DNA from: Tabrizicola fusiformis
GTDB taxonomy: Bacteria; Pseudomonadota; Alphaproteobacteria; Rhodobacterales; Rhodobacteraceae
NCBI RefSeq assembly: GCF_013328815.1
Contig: NZ_JABUHN010000001.1
Span: forward strand, 434,001-498,000
DNA: 64,000 bases
Direction of reading: 5' to 3'
The position numbers and the translations under genes were made by a program. Under the pieces are notes generated by a model that searched no databases, was not told where the DNA came from, and was given only the letters and a program-made list of their open reading frames with translations. This document shows positions 50,880 to 60,264 of the stretch, piece by piece (position 1 is the stretch's first letter; each line of letters opens with the position of its first letter).

Positions 50880-52844
50880 TCAGCCCCGGTTCATGCGGTT
50901 GGCAATCAGCTCATCCACCACCGACGGATCGGCGAGGGTCGAGGTATCGCCCAGCGCGCCATAGTCGTTCTCGGCGATCTTGCGCAGGATGCGGCGCATG
51001 ATCTTGCCCGAGCGGGTCTTGGGCAGGCCGGGGGCCCATTGGATCAGGTCGGGCTTGGCAATCGGGCCGATTTCGGTGCGAACCCAAGCCTCAAGTTCTT
51101 TGCGCAGGGCGTCGGTGGGTTCCACGCCGTTCATCAGGGTGACGTAGGCATAGATGCCCTGTCCCTTGATGTCGTGGGGGTAGCCGACCACGGCGCTTTC
51201 CGCGACCTTCGGGTGGGCGACCAGCGCCGATTCCACTTCCGCCGTGCCCATCCGGTGGCCGGAGACGTTGATCACGTCATCCACGCGGCCGGTGATCCAG
51301 TAGTAACCATCCGCATCGCGGCGGCAGCCGTCGCCGGTGAAGTAGTAACCGCGATACTGGCCGAAATACGCCTCTTCAAAGCGTTGATGGTCGCCCCAGA
51401 GGGTGCGCATCTGTCCCGGCCAGCTGTCGGCGATGCACAGCACGCCATCGGTTTCGGTGGCTTCCTGCACCTGCGCGTTGGACGGGTCCAGCACGATGGG
51501 CTTGACGCCGAAGAAGGGCAGGGTGGCCGAACCGGGCTTTTGCGGCACGGCACCCGGCAGCGGGGTGATCAGATGGCCGCCGGTTTCCGTCTGCCAGAAG
51601 GTATCGACGATGGGGCAGCGGCCCTTGCCGACATGGGTGTTATACCAGTTCCACGCCTCGGGGTTGATCGGCTCGCCCACCGAACCCAGGAGTTTCAGGC
51701 TGGAGAGGTCGTGCTTTTCCACCCATTCGGCGCCAAGGCCCATCAGGCTGCGGATCGCGGTCGGGGCGGTGTAGAACTGATTGACCTTATGCTTGGCGCA
51801 GACTTCCCAGAAGCGGCCCGCGTCGGGGAAGGTCGGCACGCCTTCAAACATCACGGTGGTCGCGCCATTGGCCAGCGGGCCATAGACGATATAGCTATGG
51901 CCGGTAACCCAACCCACATCGGCCGTGCACCAGAACACGTCGCCATCATGGTAATCGAAGGTGATCTGCTGCGTCATCGCGGCATAAACCAGATAGCCGC
52001 CCGAGGTATGCACCACCCCCTTCGGCTTGCCGGTGGAACCCGAGGTGTAAAGAATGAACAGCGGGTCTTCGGCGCCCACCTCGACATAGGGGCAATAGGG
52101 GCGGGCTTCGGCCATCTCGGCCTTGACGTCGAAATCGCGGCCATCAACCCAGGTGGTCTGGTCGCCGGTATGCTTGACCACAAGGCATTTCACCCGGTCG
52201 TCACAATGCAGGAGGGCGGCATCGGTGTTGGATTTGAGCGCGGTCTTCTTGCCGCCACGGGGGGCGTAATCGGCGGTGATCACCACCTTGGCTTCGGAAT
52301 CGTTGATCCGGTTGGCCAGCGCGTCGGGCGAGAAGCCCGCAAAGACGATCGAATGGATGGCGCCGATCCGCGCACAGGCCAGCATGGCATAGGCCGCTTC
52401 GGGGATCATCGGCAGATAGATCACCACCCGGTCGCCCTTGGTCACGCCATGCGCCTTCAGCACATTGGCCATGCGGCAGGTGTTTTCCAGAAGCTGGGTA
52501 TAGGTGATGTGGCGGGCCGGGGTCTTGGGGTCATCGGGTTCCCAGATGATCGCGGTCTGGTTGGCGCGGTCGATCAGGTGGCGGTCGATGCAGTTGGCCG
52601 AAACGTTCAGCGTGCCGTCCTCGAACCATTTGATCGAGACATTGCCGAATTCGAACGAGGTGTCTTTGACCTTGGTATAGGGCTTGATCCAGTCGATCCG
52701 CTGGCCTTCGACGGCCCAGAACCCCTCGGGGTCATTGACCGAGGCGGCGTATTTGGCCGCATATTGCTCGGCATTGACATGGGCATGGGCGACGAAATCC
52801 GCCGATGCGCTGTAAAGGCCGGTGGCCTGACCCGTTTCTGCCAT
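50880..52844 (-). CDS. acs: Acetyl-CoA synthetase
   Basis: AMP-forming acyl-CoA synthetase of 654 residues that turns acetate, ATP and CoA into acetyl-CoA, AMP and pyrophosphate. Motifs: [22 protein letters not shown] (P-loop), [33 protein letters not shown] (adenine binding), [31 protein letters not shown] (hinge), and [15 protein letters not shown] near the end, where the Lys is the known regulatory acetylation site. The closely related propionyl-CoA synthetases cannot be fully excluded, but the [19 protein letters not shown] block is that of Acs. GAGGAGGAA precedes the ATG at 52844. Confidence 0.96.
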   Translation of the reverse strand: MAETGQATGLYSASADFVAHAHVNAEQYAAKYAASVNDPEGFWAVEGQRIDWIKPYTKVKDTSFEFGNVSIKWFEDGTLNVSANCIDRHLIDRANQTAIIWEPDDPKTPARHITYTQLLENTCRMANVLKAHGVTKGDRVVIYLPMIPEAAYAMLACARIGAIHSIVFAGFSPDALANRINDSEAKVVITADYAPRGGKKTALKSNTDAALLHCDDRVKCLVVKHTGDQTTWVDGRDFDVKAEMAEARPYCPYVEVGAEDPLFILYTSGSTGKPKGVVHTSGGYLVYAAMTQQITFDYHDGDVFWCTADVGWVTGHSYIVYGPLANGATTVMFEGVPTFPDAGRFWEVCAKHKVNQFYTAPTAIRSLMGLGAEWVEKHDLSSLKLLGSVGEPINPEAWNWYNTHVGKGRCPIVDTFWQTETGGHLITPLPGAVPQKPGSATLPFFGVKPIVLDPSNAQVQEATETDGVLCIADSWPGQMRTLWGDHQRFEEAYFGQYRGYYFTGDGCRRDADGYYWITGRVDDVINVSGHRMGTAEVESALVAHPKVAESAVVGYPHDIKGQGIYAYVTLMNGVEPTDALRKELEAWVRTEIGPIAKPDLIQWAPGLPKTRSGKIMRRILRKIAENDYGALGDTSTLADPSVVDELIANRMNRG

Positions 52845-52927
52845 AAGTTCCTCCTCGATCCCAAAGCGGCTGTCAGAACCGCCTTTGCACGGCCTGCGCG
52901 GCGCGCAAGTCTCCCCCGTTTCATGGC

Positions 52928-52957
52928 ATGATAACGCTTTTGTAAACGAAAGTGTAA
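52928..52957 (-). promoter_or_regulatory. acs: Putative acs promoter, proximal
   Basis: On the minus strand TTACAC (52957-52952) and TATCAT (52933-52928) are 18 bases apart, placing a start about 75 bases before the acs ATG. -10 is 4 of 6. Confidence 0.45.
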
Positions 52958-52969
52958 CTCTTTTTATCA

Positions 52970-52998
52970 TCAGTATTTTCTTGTAAAAATATTGACAA
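52970..52998 (-). promoter_or_regulatory. acs: Putative acs promoter, distal
   Basis: On the minus strand TTGTCA (52998-52993) and TACTGA (52975-52970) are 17 bases apart. The -35 element is a good match; the -10 is weaker. Confidence 0.4.
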
Positions 52999-53164
52999 TG
53001 TTAGCGGTGAAGCCTGTAAATCCTTCGAAAAAGGGCAATGAAATGACAGGGGCGTGATCGGGGCCGTGATCGGCCCTTGGGGCAGCGGTGCCGCGCCGCC
53101 CGCGCGGCGCCGTGACGCGGCGTCATGTCGCTGCGTCGCGGCAATGGCGCAAGGGGCCGTCTAC

Positions 53165-53938
53165 TCACCCTGCGGGCGAATCGCCTGGCGGTCTTTCGAC
53201 AGTCTTGCGCGGCGGTGCCGCGCCCCCCGTCAGCAGCGCCGGAACAGAGATGGTCAGCAGCACCGCCGCCAGCGGCAGCGAGAAATAGAACCCCATGGCG
53301 CCATAGCCCACGGCCCCCACTACGCCACCGGCCAGAAAGCCGGTCACCTGCAACACCAGAATGCTCAGTTTGCGGCGGTCGGCCCGCACCCCGCTGCCGG
53401 GTTGCAGCGTGCCGAACACCGTCCGGCCCAGTTCGATGCCGATATCGGTCACCATCCCCGTTGCATGGGTGGTGCGGATGCGGGCGCCCGACAGTTTGGT
53501 GATCGTGGCATTCTGCATCCCCATGATAAAGCACAGGCAGGCCAGCGAAAACAGCCGCCCCGCTTCGGAGGTAAAGATCCAGCCCCAGGAGAAGCAGATC
53601 AGAAAGCAGCCCTGCACCGCGATGGGCAGGGCGTATTGATGCTGGCTGTGGCGGGTGCGTGCCCAATTGATCAGGATGGCCGAAAAGGCAGCCCCCGCGA
53701 TGAAGGCCGCCAGCGCCAGCAGGCTGACGAAGCTGATCCACAGGTTCAGGATCGCCAGATTGTCGGCCAGTTGCGCCAGATACCCCGTCATATGCGAGGT
53801 ATACTGCCCCAGCGCAAAGAACCCGCCCGCATTGGCCGCGCCCGCCACCGCCGCCAGCACCACGGCAAGCTGGCGGTCCTCTGCCTCGGACCGCTCGGGG
53901 TGAACCAGCCGCCCGCGCACGCTTTGCCGCAGGGTCAC
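53165..53938 (-). CDS. DUF1275 (YoaK-like) membrane protein
   Basis: A 257-residue membrane protein with six to seven helices. It matches DUF1275: AVVLAAVAGAANAGGFFALGQYTSHMTGYLAQLADNLAI at the N terminus with the GxxTxxMTG core, IMGMQNATITKLSGARIRTTHATGMVTDIGIELGR in the middle, and a hydrophobic C-terminal third. The function is unknown; members may transport small solutes. The start is a GTG at 53938 with GGAGGG six bases upstream; the next in-frame ATG would remove the first conserved segment. Confidence 0.85.
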   Translation of the reverse strand: MTLRQSVRGRLVHPERSEAEDRQLAVVLAAVAGAANAGGFFALGQYTSHMTGYLAQLADNLAILNLWISFVSLLALAAFIAGAAFSAILINWARTRHSQHQYALPIAVQGCFLICFSWGWIFTSEAGRLFSLACLCFIMGMQNATITKLSGARIRTTHATGMVTDIGIELGRTVFGTLQPGSGVRADRRKLSILVLQVTGFLAGGVVGAVGYGAMGFYFSLPLAAVLLTISVPALLTGGAAPPRKTVERPPGDSPAG

Positions 53939-54200
53939 GGGTGGCCCTCCGGCGTGCCGGGTGATGGTTCGGAACGGGTCATGTCAGCTCCGCTGCGGTC
54001 GGGGTGACAATCCACCCAAAGGGGCAAAACGGGTCATGTGCGGAAAGACTTGGGCGAAAATATCGGCTTGGCCAGAAGACCTCTGCCCCGGCCGCTTGTC
54101 AACGCCCCCGCCGCCGCAGCCGTCAAAGTGGCTGGCATCGCCGCGCGAAACCGGCTAGCTGGGGATGGTGACTGTTTCTGTCAACTATCTGGAGTCCGCA

Positions 54201-54689
54201 ATGACCACCCGCCCCGATCCCGTCGCGCCGGCCGATGATGCCGCCCGCGCCCAGGCCCGCGACATGCTGCGGGCGGCCAATCATGCGGCCCTGTCATGGC
54301 TTGAGGCGGACGGCACCCCGGGCATCAGCCGCATCGCCTTTGGCCTTGATCCCGAAGGCGTGCCGATGACGCTGATCTCGGGTCTGGCGCCGCATTCACC
54401 GGCGCTGAAGGCGCGGGCGGCCTGCGCGGTGATGGTGGGTGAGGTCGGGGTCAAGGGCGATCCCCTGACCCATCCGCGCCTGATGGTTCGCGCCCGGGCG
54501 CAGTTCATCGCGCCCGATGATCCCGCGCGTCCCGCCCTGCGTGCCCATTGGCTGAAGGGCCACCCGAAGGCGGCCCTTTATGTCGATTTCCCCGATTTCG
54601 CCTTTGTCCTGCTTGAACCTTTGGGCGCCCTGCTGAACGGCGGGTTCGGCAAGGCGTTCCGGTTCGAGGCGGCCGATCTGCGGGCCTGA
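54201..54689 (+). CDS. Pyridoxamine 5'-phosphate oxidase-like (FMN-binding split-barrel) protein
   Basis: A 162-residue protein of the split-barrel flavin/haem-binding fold, close to the HugZ-type and general-stress FMN-binding groups. It has AARAQARDMLRAANHAALSWLEADGTPGISRIAFGLDPEGVPMTLISGLAPHSPALKARAACAVMVGE, then PRLMVRARAQFI and HPKAALYVDFPDFAFVLLEPLGALLNGGFGKAFRF. The GGFGKAF end is typical of these oxidoreductases. Cofactor and substrate are not determined. The ATG at 54201 follows CTGGAG; an upstream ATG at 54165 is less well placed. Confidence 0.8.
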   Translation: MTTRPDPVAPADDAARAQARDMLRAANHAALSWLEADGTPGISRIAFGLDPEGVPMTLISGLAPHSPALKARAACAVMVGEVGVKGDPLTHPRLMVRARAQFIAPDDPARPALRAHWLKGHPKAALYVDFPDFAFVLLEPLGALLNGGFGKAFRFEAADLRA

Positions 54690-54703
54690 CCCCGGCACAG
54701 GCT

Positions 54704-56992
54704 TCAAACGGGGTTGTCGCAGCGCATCGTCACCTGCGCGATCCCCTTCACGGCGGCGGGCCATTTCAGATGCACCAGCTTGCCGCCGGTTCCCTGCTCG
54801 ACCAGCGCATAGGGTTGCGCCCATTGCACGGCATTGGCGGTGTTGGTCGGCGCCCCCTCCAGCACGACCGCAGTGACATTGCGGGCGCGGGCCCCGAACG
54901 GCAGATAGGCGCCGCCATCGACCACCCATGTATCGGCTGCGGTGGCCTGATTGTGCTGGATATGCAGCGGGCTGGAGGTGACCTGCGTGACCCCGTTATA
55001 GGTATTCGACTCAAAGACGATGTTGCGAAAGCTGAAATAGTTCAGCGTGGCATAGGTCGTATCCACCTTCTCGGCGCGGTCGGCATTGCCGTCGCGGGCG
55101 CGGAACACATTGCCCGTCACCGACAGGCCCGAGATGAAATGCCCCGTGCCGCGCGGCGTCACCACCAGCCAACTGAATGAGGCGCCAACCCCCTGCGCGG
55201 TAAAGGTGTTGCCGGTGATGGTCAGCCCGCCGAAACTGAACTGCGAGCCGAAGTTCGGCTCGGCCTCATGTTCGTTGGTCAGCTCGACAAAGCAATTGTC
55301 GATGTAATTTCCGGTGATCATCGACTTGCTGTTCGGCGTGGTCAGCACGATCCCCGCGCGCCGCACGCCCGAAGGCTCGCCGTCGCCCTGAAAGAAATGG
55401 TTGCCGACGAACATGTGCCCGGTGCCCTGCATCACCGCCGTCGTGGCGAATTTCACCGCCCGGCAGTTGCGGATCTTGCTGTCGTTCTGGTTGATGTTGA
55501 ACATGATCGTCGTGCGGTCCTGCACCCGGATGTCCTGTTCGTTCGACAGGAACTGGCAATGGTCCAGCAAAAGCCCCTGACAGCCCTGATTGAACGAGGT
55601 CAGGCCCCGGTCCTTCGGCCGGTTGAAGACCGAATCCGCCACGCGAAAGGTGTTGCCGGTGGCCGAGAGCAGAATGCCGCTGGCCGTGCCGCCGCAGAGG
55701 AACTCGATGTCGGAAAGCTCGAACTTGGCCAACTCGGCAAAGCCTGAGAAATCCAGCATGTAGCGATAGCGGTCAAAGGTATAGGGCCGCGTGCCCGACC
55801 CGCCGACCAGAGGCGCGCTGATGTCCAGCGTGCCCGCGCCGATGTTGCGCCCGGTCACATAAACCTCGCGGCCCACGCCGCTGCCACTGATCCGCGACCC
55901 CACCTCGATGGTGCCGACATTGGCCACTGCCGTCAGCCGCGTCGGCTGGGCGGTGGAATAGGTGGCGGTGGCGGTTACCGAGGCGGTGGTCCATGCCGCC
56001 CCGGCGGCCACCGTCAACTGCCCGTTGCGCACCAGCCGCCGTTGCAGAAAGGTCGTCAGGCCGCAGAGGGCAGCCACATCAATCGGCTCGGTCAGCTCGA
56101 TCCGGCGGCCGTTCAGGTTCAGTTCGACATGATCAGTATAGTAGAACAGCACCTGCAACGCGCGCTTGAAACCCGCAAGCTCGCTGCCAAAGGCCGCCGC
56201 ATAGGTATCAAGGTCGTAATTGCGCGTGCAGGCCAGCCGTGCGGCAGCGGGCATGGTGATGGTGCCCTCGAACTTGACCGGATTGTCGAAGGTCATGTTG
56301 CTGGCCAGATAATAGGTGCCGGGCGAGACCACCACCGTCTTGCCCGCCGCAGCACTGTCGGCGGCATCGAAGGCGGGGCGGTCATCGGTTACCCCGTCGC
56401 CCACCGCGCCATAATCGCGCACATCGACCCAGTTGAACATCTCGGCATGAAAGACCGAAGTGACATCTTCGATGGTGATGTCATCGATTCGCACCACACC
56501 GCCATTCGCTCCGGTCAGGTTCAGCCCGAAATGGCCATAGGCCGGCGCCGTGCCCCATGACATGTCCACCCCCTGCCGGTTGCCCGATCCGACGATGGCC
56601 GTTACCGTCACCACGCTGCCATAGCTGGTCAGCGCCACCTCCGGCCCCACCTGATCGGCGGTGGTGACATTGGCCCCGCTGCTGTCGCCGGCCCATGCCG
56701 CAATCGCCACCGCCGGCAGGGCGCCGCTGACCGCCTTCACCCGGGCGGTGATGCGCAGATAGAGGCCCGGCTGAAACGGAATCTGCTGAAAACAGCGCAG
56801 CTTTTGCGTGGCAGAGATCTTTTGCAACTCCAGACAGCCCGCGAAATCGGCATCCGCCGGCACATAGGCCGCATTCGGCTGGCCCGCGTAAGAGCCCTGT
56901 CCGGGGAGGCCATCTTCGCGCGACCACAGCGCCAGCCCTGCCGAAAAGGCCGGCGGCATAAGCACCAGACCCTGGGTAATCGCCTTGTTCAT
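54704..56992 (-). CDS. Right-handed parallel beta-helix protein (pectate-lyase-3-like), polysaccharide-associated
   Basis: A 762-residue protein without an obvious signal peptide. Residues 1-180 form a carbohydrate-binding-like beta-sandwich (PGLYLRITARVKAVSG, GHFGLNLTGANGGVVRIDDITIED). From about 188 (NWVDVRDYGAVGDGVTDDRPAFDAA) comes the pectate-lyase-3 entry followed by repeated beta-helix rungs such as ITGNYIDNCFVELTN and LTITGNTFTAQ. Such proteins bind or cut acidic polysaccharide. The gene lies divergently next to yjbH, yjbF and the YjbE-like gene, so a role in the exopolysaccharide made or secreted there is likely. The ATG at 56992 begins MNKAITQGLVLMPPAFSAG. Confidence 0.82.
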   Translation of the reverse strand: MNKAITQGLVLMPPAFSAGLALWSREDGLPGQGSYAGQPNAAYVPADADFAGCLELQKISATQKLRCFQQIPFQPGLYLRITARVKAVSGALPAVAIAAWAGDSSGANVTTADQVGPEVALTSYGSVVTVTAIVGSGNRQGVDMSWGTAPAYGHFGLNLTGANGGVVRIDDITIEDVTSVFHAEMFNWVDVRDYGAVGDGVTDDRPAFDAADSAAAGKTVVVSPGTYYLASNMTFDNPVKFEGTITMPAAARLACTRNYDLDTYAAAFGSELAGFKRALQVLFYYTDHVELNLNGRRIELTEPIDVAALCGLTTFLQRRLVRNGQLTVAAGAAWTTASVTATATYSTAQPTRLTAVANVGTIEVGSRISGSGVGREVYVTGRNIGAGTLDISAPLVGGSGTRPYTFDRYRYMLDFSGFAELAKFELSDIEFLCGGTASGILLSATGNTFRVADSVFNRPKDRGLTSFNQGCQGLLLDHCQFLSNEQDIRVQDRTTIMFNINQNDSKIRNCRAVKFATTAVMQGTGHMFVGNHFFQGDGEPSGVRRAGIVLTTPNSKSMITGNYIDNCFVELTNEHEAEPNFGSQFSFGGLTITGNTFTAQGVGASFSWLVVTPRGTGHFISGLSVTGNVFRARDGNADRAEKVDTTYATLNYFSFRNIVFESNTYNGVTQVTSSPLHIQHNQATAADTWVVDGGAYLPFGARARNVTAVVLEGAPTNTANAVQWAQPYALVEQGTGGKLVHLKWPAAVKGIAQVTMRCDNPV

Positions 56993-57247
56993 CTGCAACC
57001 TCGCCGTTTCCAAGCCCCACGCGGCCCGTGCCGCAACAGGCCACAGGGTCTAGCGGGCGGCAGTTAACAGCGGCTGCCGCGCCCGCGCGCTGCCTGTCGC
57101 TTGGGCGCAACGCCGCCGCCCGCACGGGCGGAATCGCAACAGGGGCGGGTTTTGCCGCCCTTGCCCCGCCAAGGCGCTGGCAGGCTGCCGCATTCTGGCC
57201 TAGAAATCCCCAAAGGCCGGGCCACGGTATTGCAAGAGGGTTGCCCC

Positions 57248-59359
57248 ATGACGACTGCGCGCCGCCGCGCCGCGATCTGTTCTGCCGTGATGGCTGGGCT
57301 TCTGGCTGCGCCTGCCGCGGCCGAGATGCGCCCGACCCTGTCCTTCGGCGGCATGACCGGCCTGATCGACATGCCCACGGGCGAATCGCAAAATGATGGG
57401 GTGCTGTCGATCACCTCGGCACATTTTGGCCCGATCTCGCGCACCACCCTCAGCTTTCAGATCACGCCGCGGCTCTCGGGCAGCTTCCGCTATGCGGGCA
57501 CCCGCGACTGGAACCGCGTCGTGCCCTTCCCGCTGGAAACCTATTACGACCGCAGCTTCGACCTGCGCTATCAACTGCTGAACGAAGGCACCTATGTTCC
57601 CGGCGTGGTGATCGGCTTGCAGGACATAATCGGCACCGGCCAGATGTCGGGCGAATATATCGCCGCCACCAAGACCTTCGGCGACAAGCTCAAGGTCACG
57701 GCGGGCCTCGGCTGGGGCCGGCTTGGCAGCTATGAACCGATCGGCGCGATCGGCACCCGCCCCGATTTCGACTATGGCCTTGGCGGCACCGTGCGCACCG
57801 GCCAATGGTTCAAGGGCGATTTTGCCCCCTTTGCCGGGATCGAATACCAGATCAACGACAAACTCGGCTTCAAGGCCGAATATTCCTCCGACGATTATGT
57901 GACCGAAGCGGGTGAGCGGCAGACGTTCGAGCGCAAGAGCCCCTTCAACTTTGGTCTGGAATATCAGGTCAACGGCGTGCTGCGGGTTGGTGCCTACTAT
58001 ATGTATGGCTCTGAACTGGGCCTTTCGGCGCAATTCGCGCTGGACCCGCGCCGCAGCCCCACCGGCGGGCTGACCTATGGCGGCCCCCGCCCGCTCAAGG
58101 ACCGTGCGGCAGGCGCCGACTGGTCCACCGAATGGGTCAGCGACCGTGGCCGCCAGTCCACCCTGCGCGACAGCATCGCCCGCGATCTGCGCGCCGATGG
58201 CATGACGCTGGAAAGCATCAGCTTCGCCGCTTCGGCGGTTGAACTGCGCGTCCGCACCCCGCAGCGCGAGAACGGCCCGCAGATGCTGGGCCGTGCGGCC
58301 CGGGTGCTGGCGGCGCAACTGCCCGCCTCGGTGGAAACCTTCCGCATCGTTCCGGTCTGGAACGGCGTGCCGCTGTCGCAGGTGGTGATGCAGCGGTCCG
58401 ACCTTGAGGCGCTGGATCACGCCCCCAATCAGGATGCCCTGATGCGCAGCCGGACCGAGATTCTGGCGGTTTCTGGTGCCACGCCCGAAGGGGCGCTGAT
58501 GGGTGAGGGGCTTTATCCCCGCTTTGGCTGGGGCGTTTCGCCCTATGTCCGCACCAGCCTGTTTGACCCGGAAGACCCCCTGCGCGCCGATTTCGGCCTG
58601 CGCCTGTCGGCCCGCTACGATATCGCGCCGGGCCTCGTGCTGTCGGGGTCCGTCACCAAGAAGGTGATCGGCAACCTTGATGCGTCCGACCGGGTGTCGA
58701 ATTCGGTGCTGCCGCATGTGCGCAGTGACGGCAACATCTATGACCGCGAGGGCGACCCTGCCCTCGAAACCCTGACCATGGCCTGGTATGCCAAGCCGGG
58801 CGAAAACCTCTATAGCCGCGTCACCGTGGGTTATCTCGAACGGATGTTCGGCGGCATCTCGGGTGAATTGCTGTGGAAACGGGTGGACAGCCCCTTTGCA
58901 CTGGGTGTCGAGCTGAACTATGTCCAGCAGCGTGACTTTGACCAGATGCTCGGCTTCCAAGATTACAAGGTCTTCACCGGCCATGTCTCGGGCTATTACA
59001 GCTTTGGCAACGGCTATGTGGCGCAGCTTGACGTGGGCCGTTACCTTGCGGGCGACATCGGCGCCACGCTCGCCATCGACCGCGAATTTGCCAATGGCTG
59101 GAAGGTCGGCGCCTTTGCCACCATGACCGATGTCTCCTATGAAGACTTCGGCGAAGGCTCGTTCGACAAGGGCATCCGCATCCAGATCCCCTTCAACTGG
59201 CTGCTCGGCAGGCCCAGCGAAAAGGCTTATGCCCCCACGATCCGCCCGATCACCCGCGACGGAGGGGCGCGGCTCTCGGTGGACGGGCGGCTTTACGACA
59301 GCGTGCGCGGCTATCAGCAGGGTCGCCTCGACGACCAGTGGGGGAGATTCTGGAGATGA
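57248..59359 (+). CDS. yjbH: YjbH domain-containing outer-membrane protein
   Basis: A 703-residue exported protein with a signal peptide (1-25, VMAGLLAAPAAAE) and many amphipathic beta strands, fitting an outer-membrane barrel with periplasmic part (YjbH/GfcD family). The N-terminal region reads PTLSFGGMTGLIDMPTGESQNDGVLSIT, then RYAGTRDWN, and repeated aromatic-ended strands such as FGLEYQVNGVLRVGAYYMYG. The C terminus ends in strands too. In E. coli YjbEFGH promotes exopolysaccharide production. The yjbF gene overlaps its stop (ATGA). Confidence 0.88.
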   Translation: MTTARRRAAICSAVMAGLLAAPAAAEMRPTLSFGGMTGLIDMPTGESQNDGVLSITSAHFGPISRTTLSFQITPRLSGSFRYAGTRDWNRVVPFPLETYYDRSFDLRYQLLNEGTYVPGVVIGLQDIIGTGQMSGEYIAATKTFGDKLKVTAGLGWGRLGSYEPIGAIGTRPDFDYGLGGTVRTGQWFKGDFAPFAGIEYQINDKLGFKAEYSSDDYVTEAGERQTFERKSPFNFGLEYQVNGVLRVGAYYMYGSELGLSAQFALDPRRSPTGGLTYGGPRPLKDRAAGADWSTEWVSDRGRQSTLRDSIARDLRADGMTLESISFAASAVELRVRTPQRENGPQMLGRAARVLAAQLPASVETFRIVPVWNGVPLSQVVMQRSDLEALDHAPNQDALMRSRTEILAVSGATPEGALMGEGLYPRFGWGVSPYVRTSLFDPEDPLRADFGLRLSARYDIAPGLVLSGSVTKKVIGNLDASDRVSNSVLPHVRSDGNIYDREGDPALETLTMAWYAKPGENLYSRVTVGYLERMFGGISGELLWKRVDSPFALGVELNYVQQRDFDQMLGFQDYKVFTGHVSGYYSFGNGYVAQLDVGRYLAGDIGATLAIDREFANGWKVGAFATMTDVSYEDFGEGSFDKGIRIQIPFNWLLGRPSEKAYAPTIRPITRDGGARLSVDGRLYDSVRGYQQGRLDDQWGRFWR

Positions 59360-59949
59360 CCATGCGCCTTGCGCCTCTGGGTCTGGTGGTTGCGGCTGCC
59401 CTTCTGTCCGGCTGCGGCCTTGGTCAGCGCGCCCTTGCGCCTGCCGCCGGAATGCTGGGGGGAAGCGGGCAGGCGTCAACCCCCGCCATGCCCAAAAGCG
59501 GCCCCGGGACCGAAGTCACACTGTCCTTCCGCGGTTTCAAATTCCCGATGCGCGAGCTTGAGCGGGACGGAAACGTCGTGACCTATGTTGCGGCTGATGG
59601 TGCCCAGATGGAATTGCGCGACGGCATCCTGATTGCTACCCGTGGTTTCGGCACGGATCTGATGTCCTCCAGCCAGCCCGGCCTTGCCGAGTTGGTGCGG
59701 GGCGCGGCGCACAAGCGCAGCGATTTCTATCTGGACGGCACCGACACCATGCTGCGCCGCGATTTCGATTGCACAGTGGCCGCCGGCGATGGTGGCGAGG
59801 GCCCCGCAGGCACCCGCCATATCCGGCAGAAGTGCAGTTCGCCCGATGGCTATATCACGAATGACTATTGGCTGCGGGGCGGTCGCATCGTGCAATCCAG
59901 CCAATGGGTCTCGGATTATGCCGGTTATGCAGGCTTTGTTGCCCCCTAG
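59356..59949 (+). CDS. yjbF: YjbF/GfcB family lipoprotein
   Basis: A 197-residue lipoprotein with lipobox ALLSG-Cys near residue 20 (VVAAALLSGCG). The mature domain has FRGFKFPMRELERDGNVVTYVAADGAQMELRDGILIATRGFGTDLMSS, the block typical of YjbF/GfcB (group 4 capsule) proteins. It ends with YITNDYWLRGGRIVQSSQWVSDYAGYAGFV. The family acts at the outer membrane in surface-polysaccharide assembly. It is translationally coupled to yjbH. A second ATG at 59362 is possible but less likely because of the overlap. Confidence 0.85.
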   Translation: MTMRLAPLGLVVAAALLSGCGLGQRALAPAAGMLGGSGQASTPAMPKSGPGTEVTLSFRGFKFPMRELERDGNVVTYVAADGAQMELRDGILIATRGFGTDLMSSSQPGLAELVRGAAHKRSDFYLDGTDTMLRRDFDCTVAAGDGGEGPAGTRHIRQKCSSPDGYITNDYWLRGGRIVQSSQWVSDYAGYAGFVAP

Positions 59950-59973
59950 CATCACCCAAAAGGCGGTAATGCT

Positions 59974-60001
59974 TTGCAACAGGGGAGAGAATCACTATAC
60001 T
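59974..60001 (+). promoter_or_regulatory. Promoter of the YjbE-like gene
   Basis: TTGCAA (59974-59979) and TATACT (59996-60001) are 16 bases apart. It is a good sigma-70-type match 35 bases before the ATG at 60036, separate from the yjbHF operon. Confidence 0.6.
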
Positions 60002-60035
60002 GGCTTCAAGAATCCCCATTCCAAGGAACGATAAC

Positions 60036-60242
60036 ATGAAGAAAATCTCTGCTGCTCTTGCTCTGCTTCTCGCGGGCACCGCTGCTCATGCCGGTGGCAT
60101 CAGCGAGCCGATCGGTGAACAAAAGCCGGCCGTCGTCGCCAAAACCCCGAGCAGCAAAGGTGGCCTGCTGGTTCTCGCTCTCCTGCTTCTGGCTGGCGCT
60201 GCCGTTGCCGGCGGTGGCAGCGACGGCACCACCGAAGAGTGA
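60036..60242 (+). CDS. YjbE-like small exported protein
   Basis: A 68-residue peptide with a clear signal sequence (1-19, MKKISAALALLLAGTAAHA). A short linker (GGISEPIGEQKPAVVAKTPSSKG) and a second hydrophobic segment (LLVLALLLLAGAAVAGGGS) follow, ending in an acidic tail. Size, position after yjbF and the two-segment pattern match YjbE-type peptides of exopolysaccharide operons. It has its own promoter and a strong downstream hairpin, so it may be made at high level independently of yjbHF. Confidence 0.65.
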   Translation: MKKISAALALLLAGTAAHAGGISEPIGEQKPAVVAKTPSSKGGLLVLALLLLAGAAVAGGGSDGTTEE

Positions 60243-60264
60243 TCTGAACCCTTTGGGTTTTCGC

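Larger units (their letters stand above)
52845..53164. other. 320-bp intergenic region upstream of acs
   Basis: No gene is seen here. The part nearest acs (52920-53030) is unusually AT-rich for this genome and holds two promoter candidates for acs, four TGTAA elements (near 52941, 52953, 52983, 53015) and a TGTTAGCG half site at 52999. The remainder, next to the end of the DUF1275 gene, is GC-rich with overlapping GCGCCGC/GCGGCGC inverted repeats near 53090 but no T-run. Confidence 0.6.

Noticed and set aside
50595-52931. A 778-codon plus-strand open frame opposite acs and adk
   Set aside because: It lies antisense to two unmistakable enzymes; the translation has no domain pattern and arises from high GC third positions.
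53085-53125. GC-rich inverted repeats after the DUF1275 gene as a terminator
   Set aside because: Stems such as GCGCCGC/GCGGCGC can form, but there is no T-run and several alternative pairings are equal, so no single terminator can be supported.
57200-59479. A 759-codon minus-strand open frame opposite yjbH
   Set aside because: Antisense shadow; it lacks a signal or domain pattern, while the plus strand gives a signal peptide and YjbH features.
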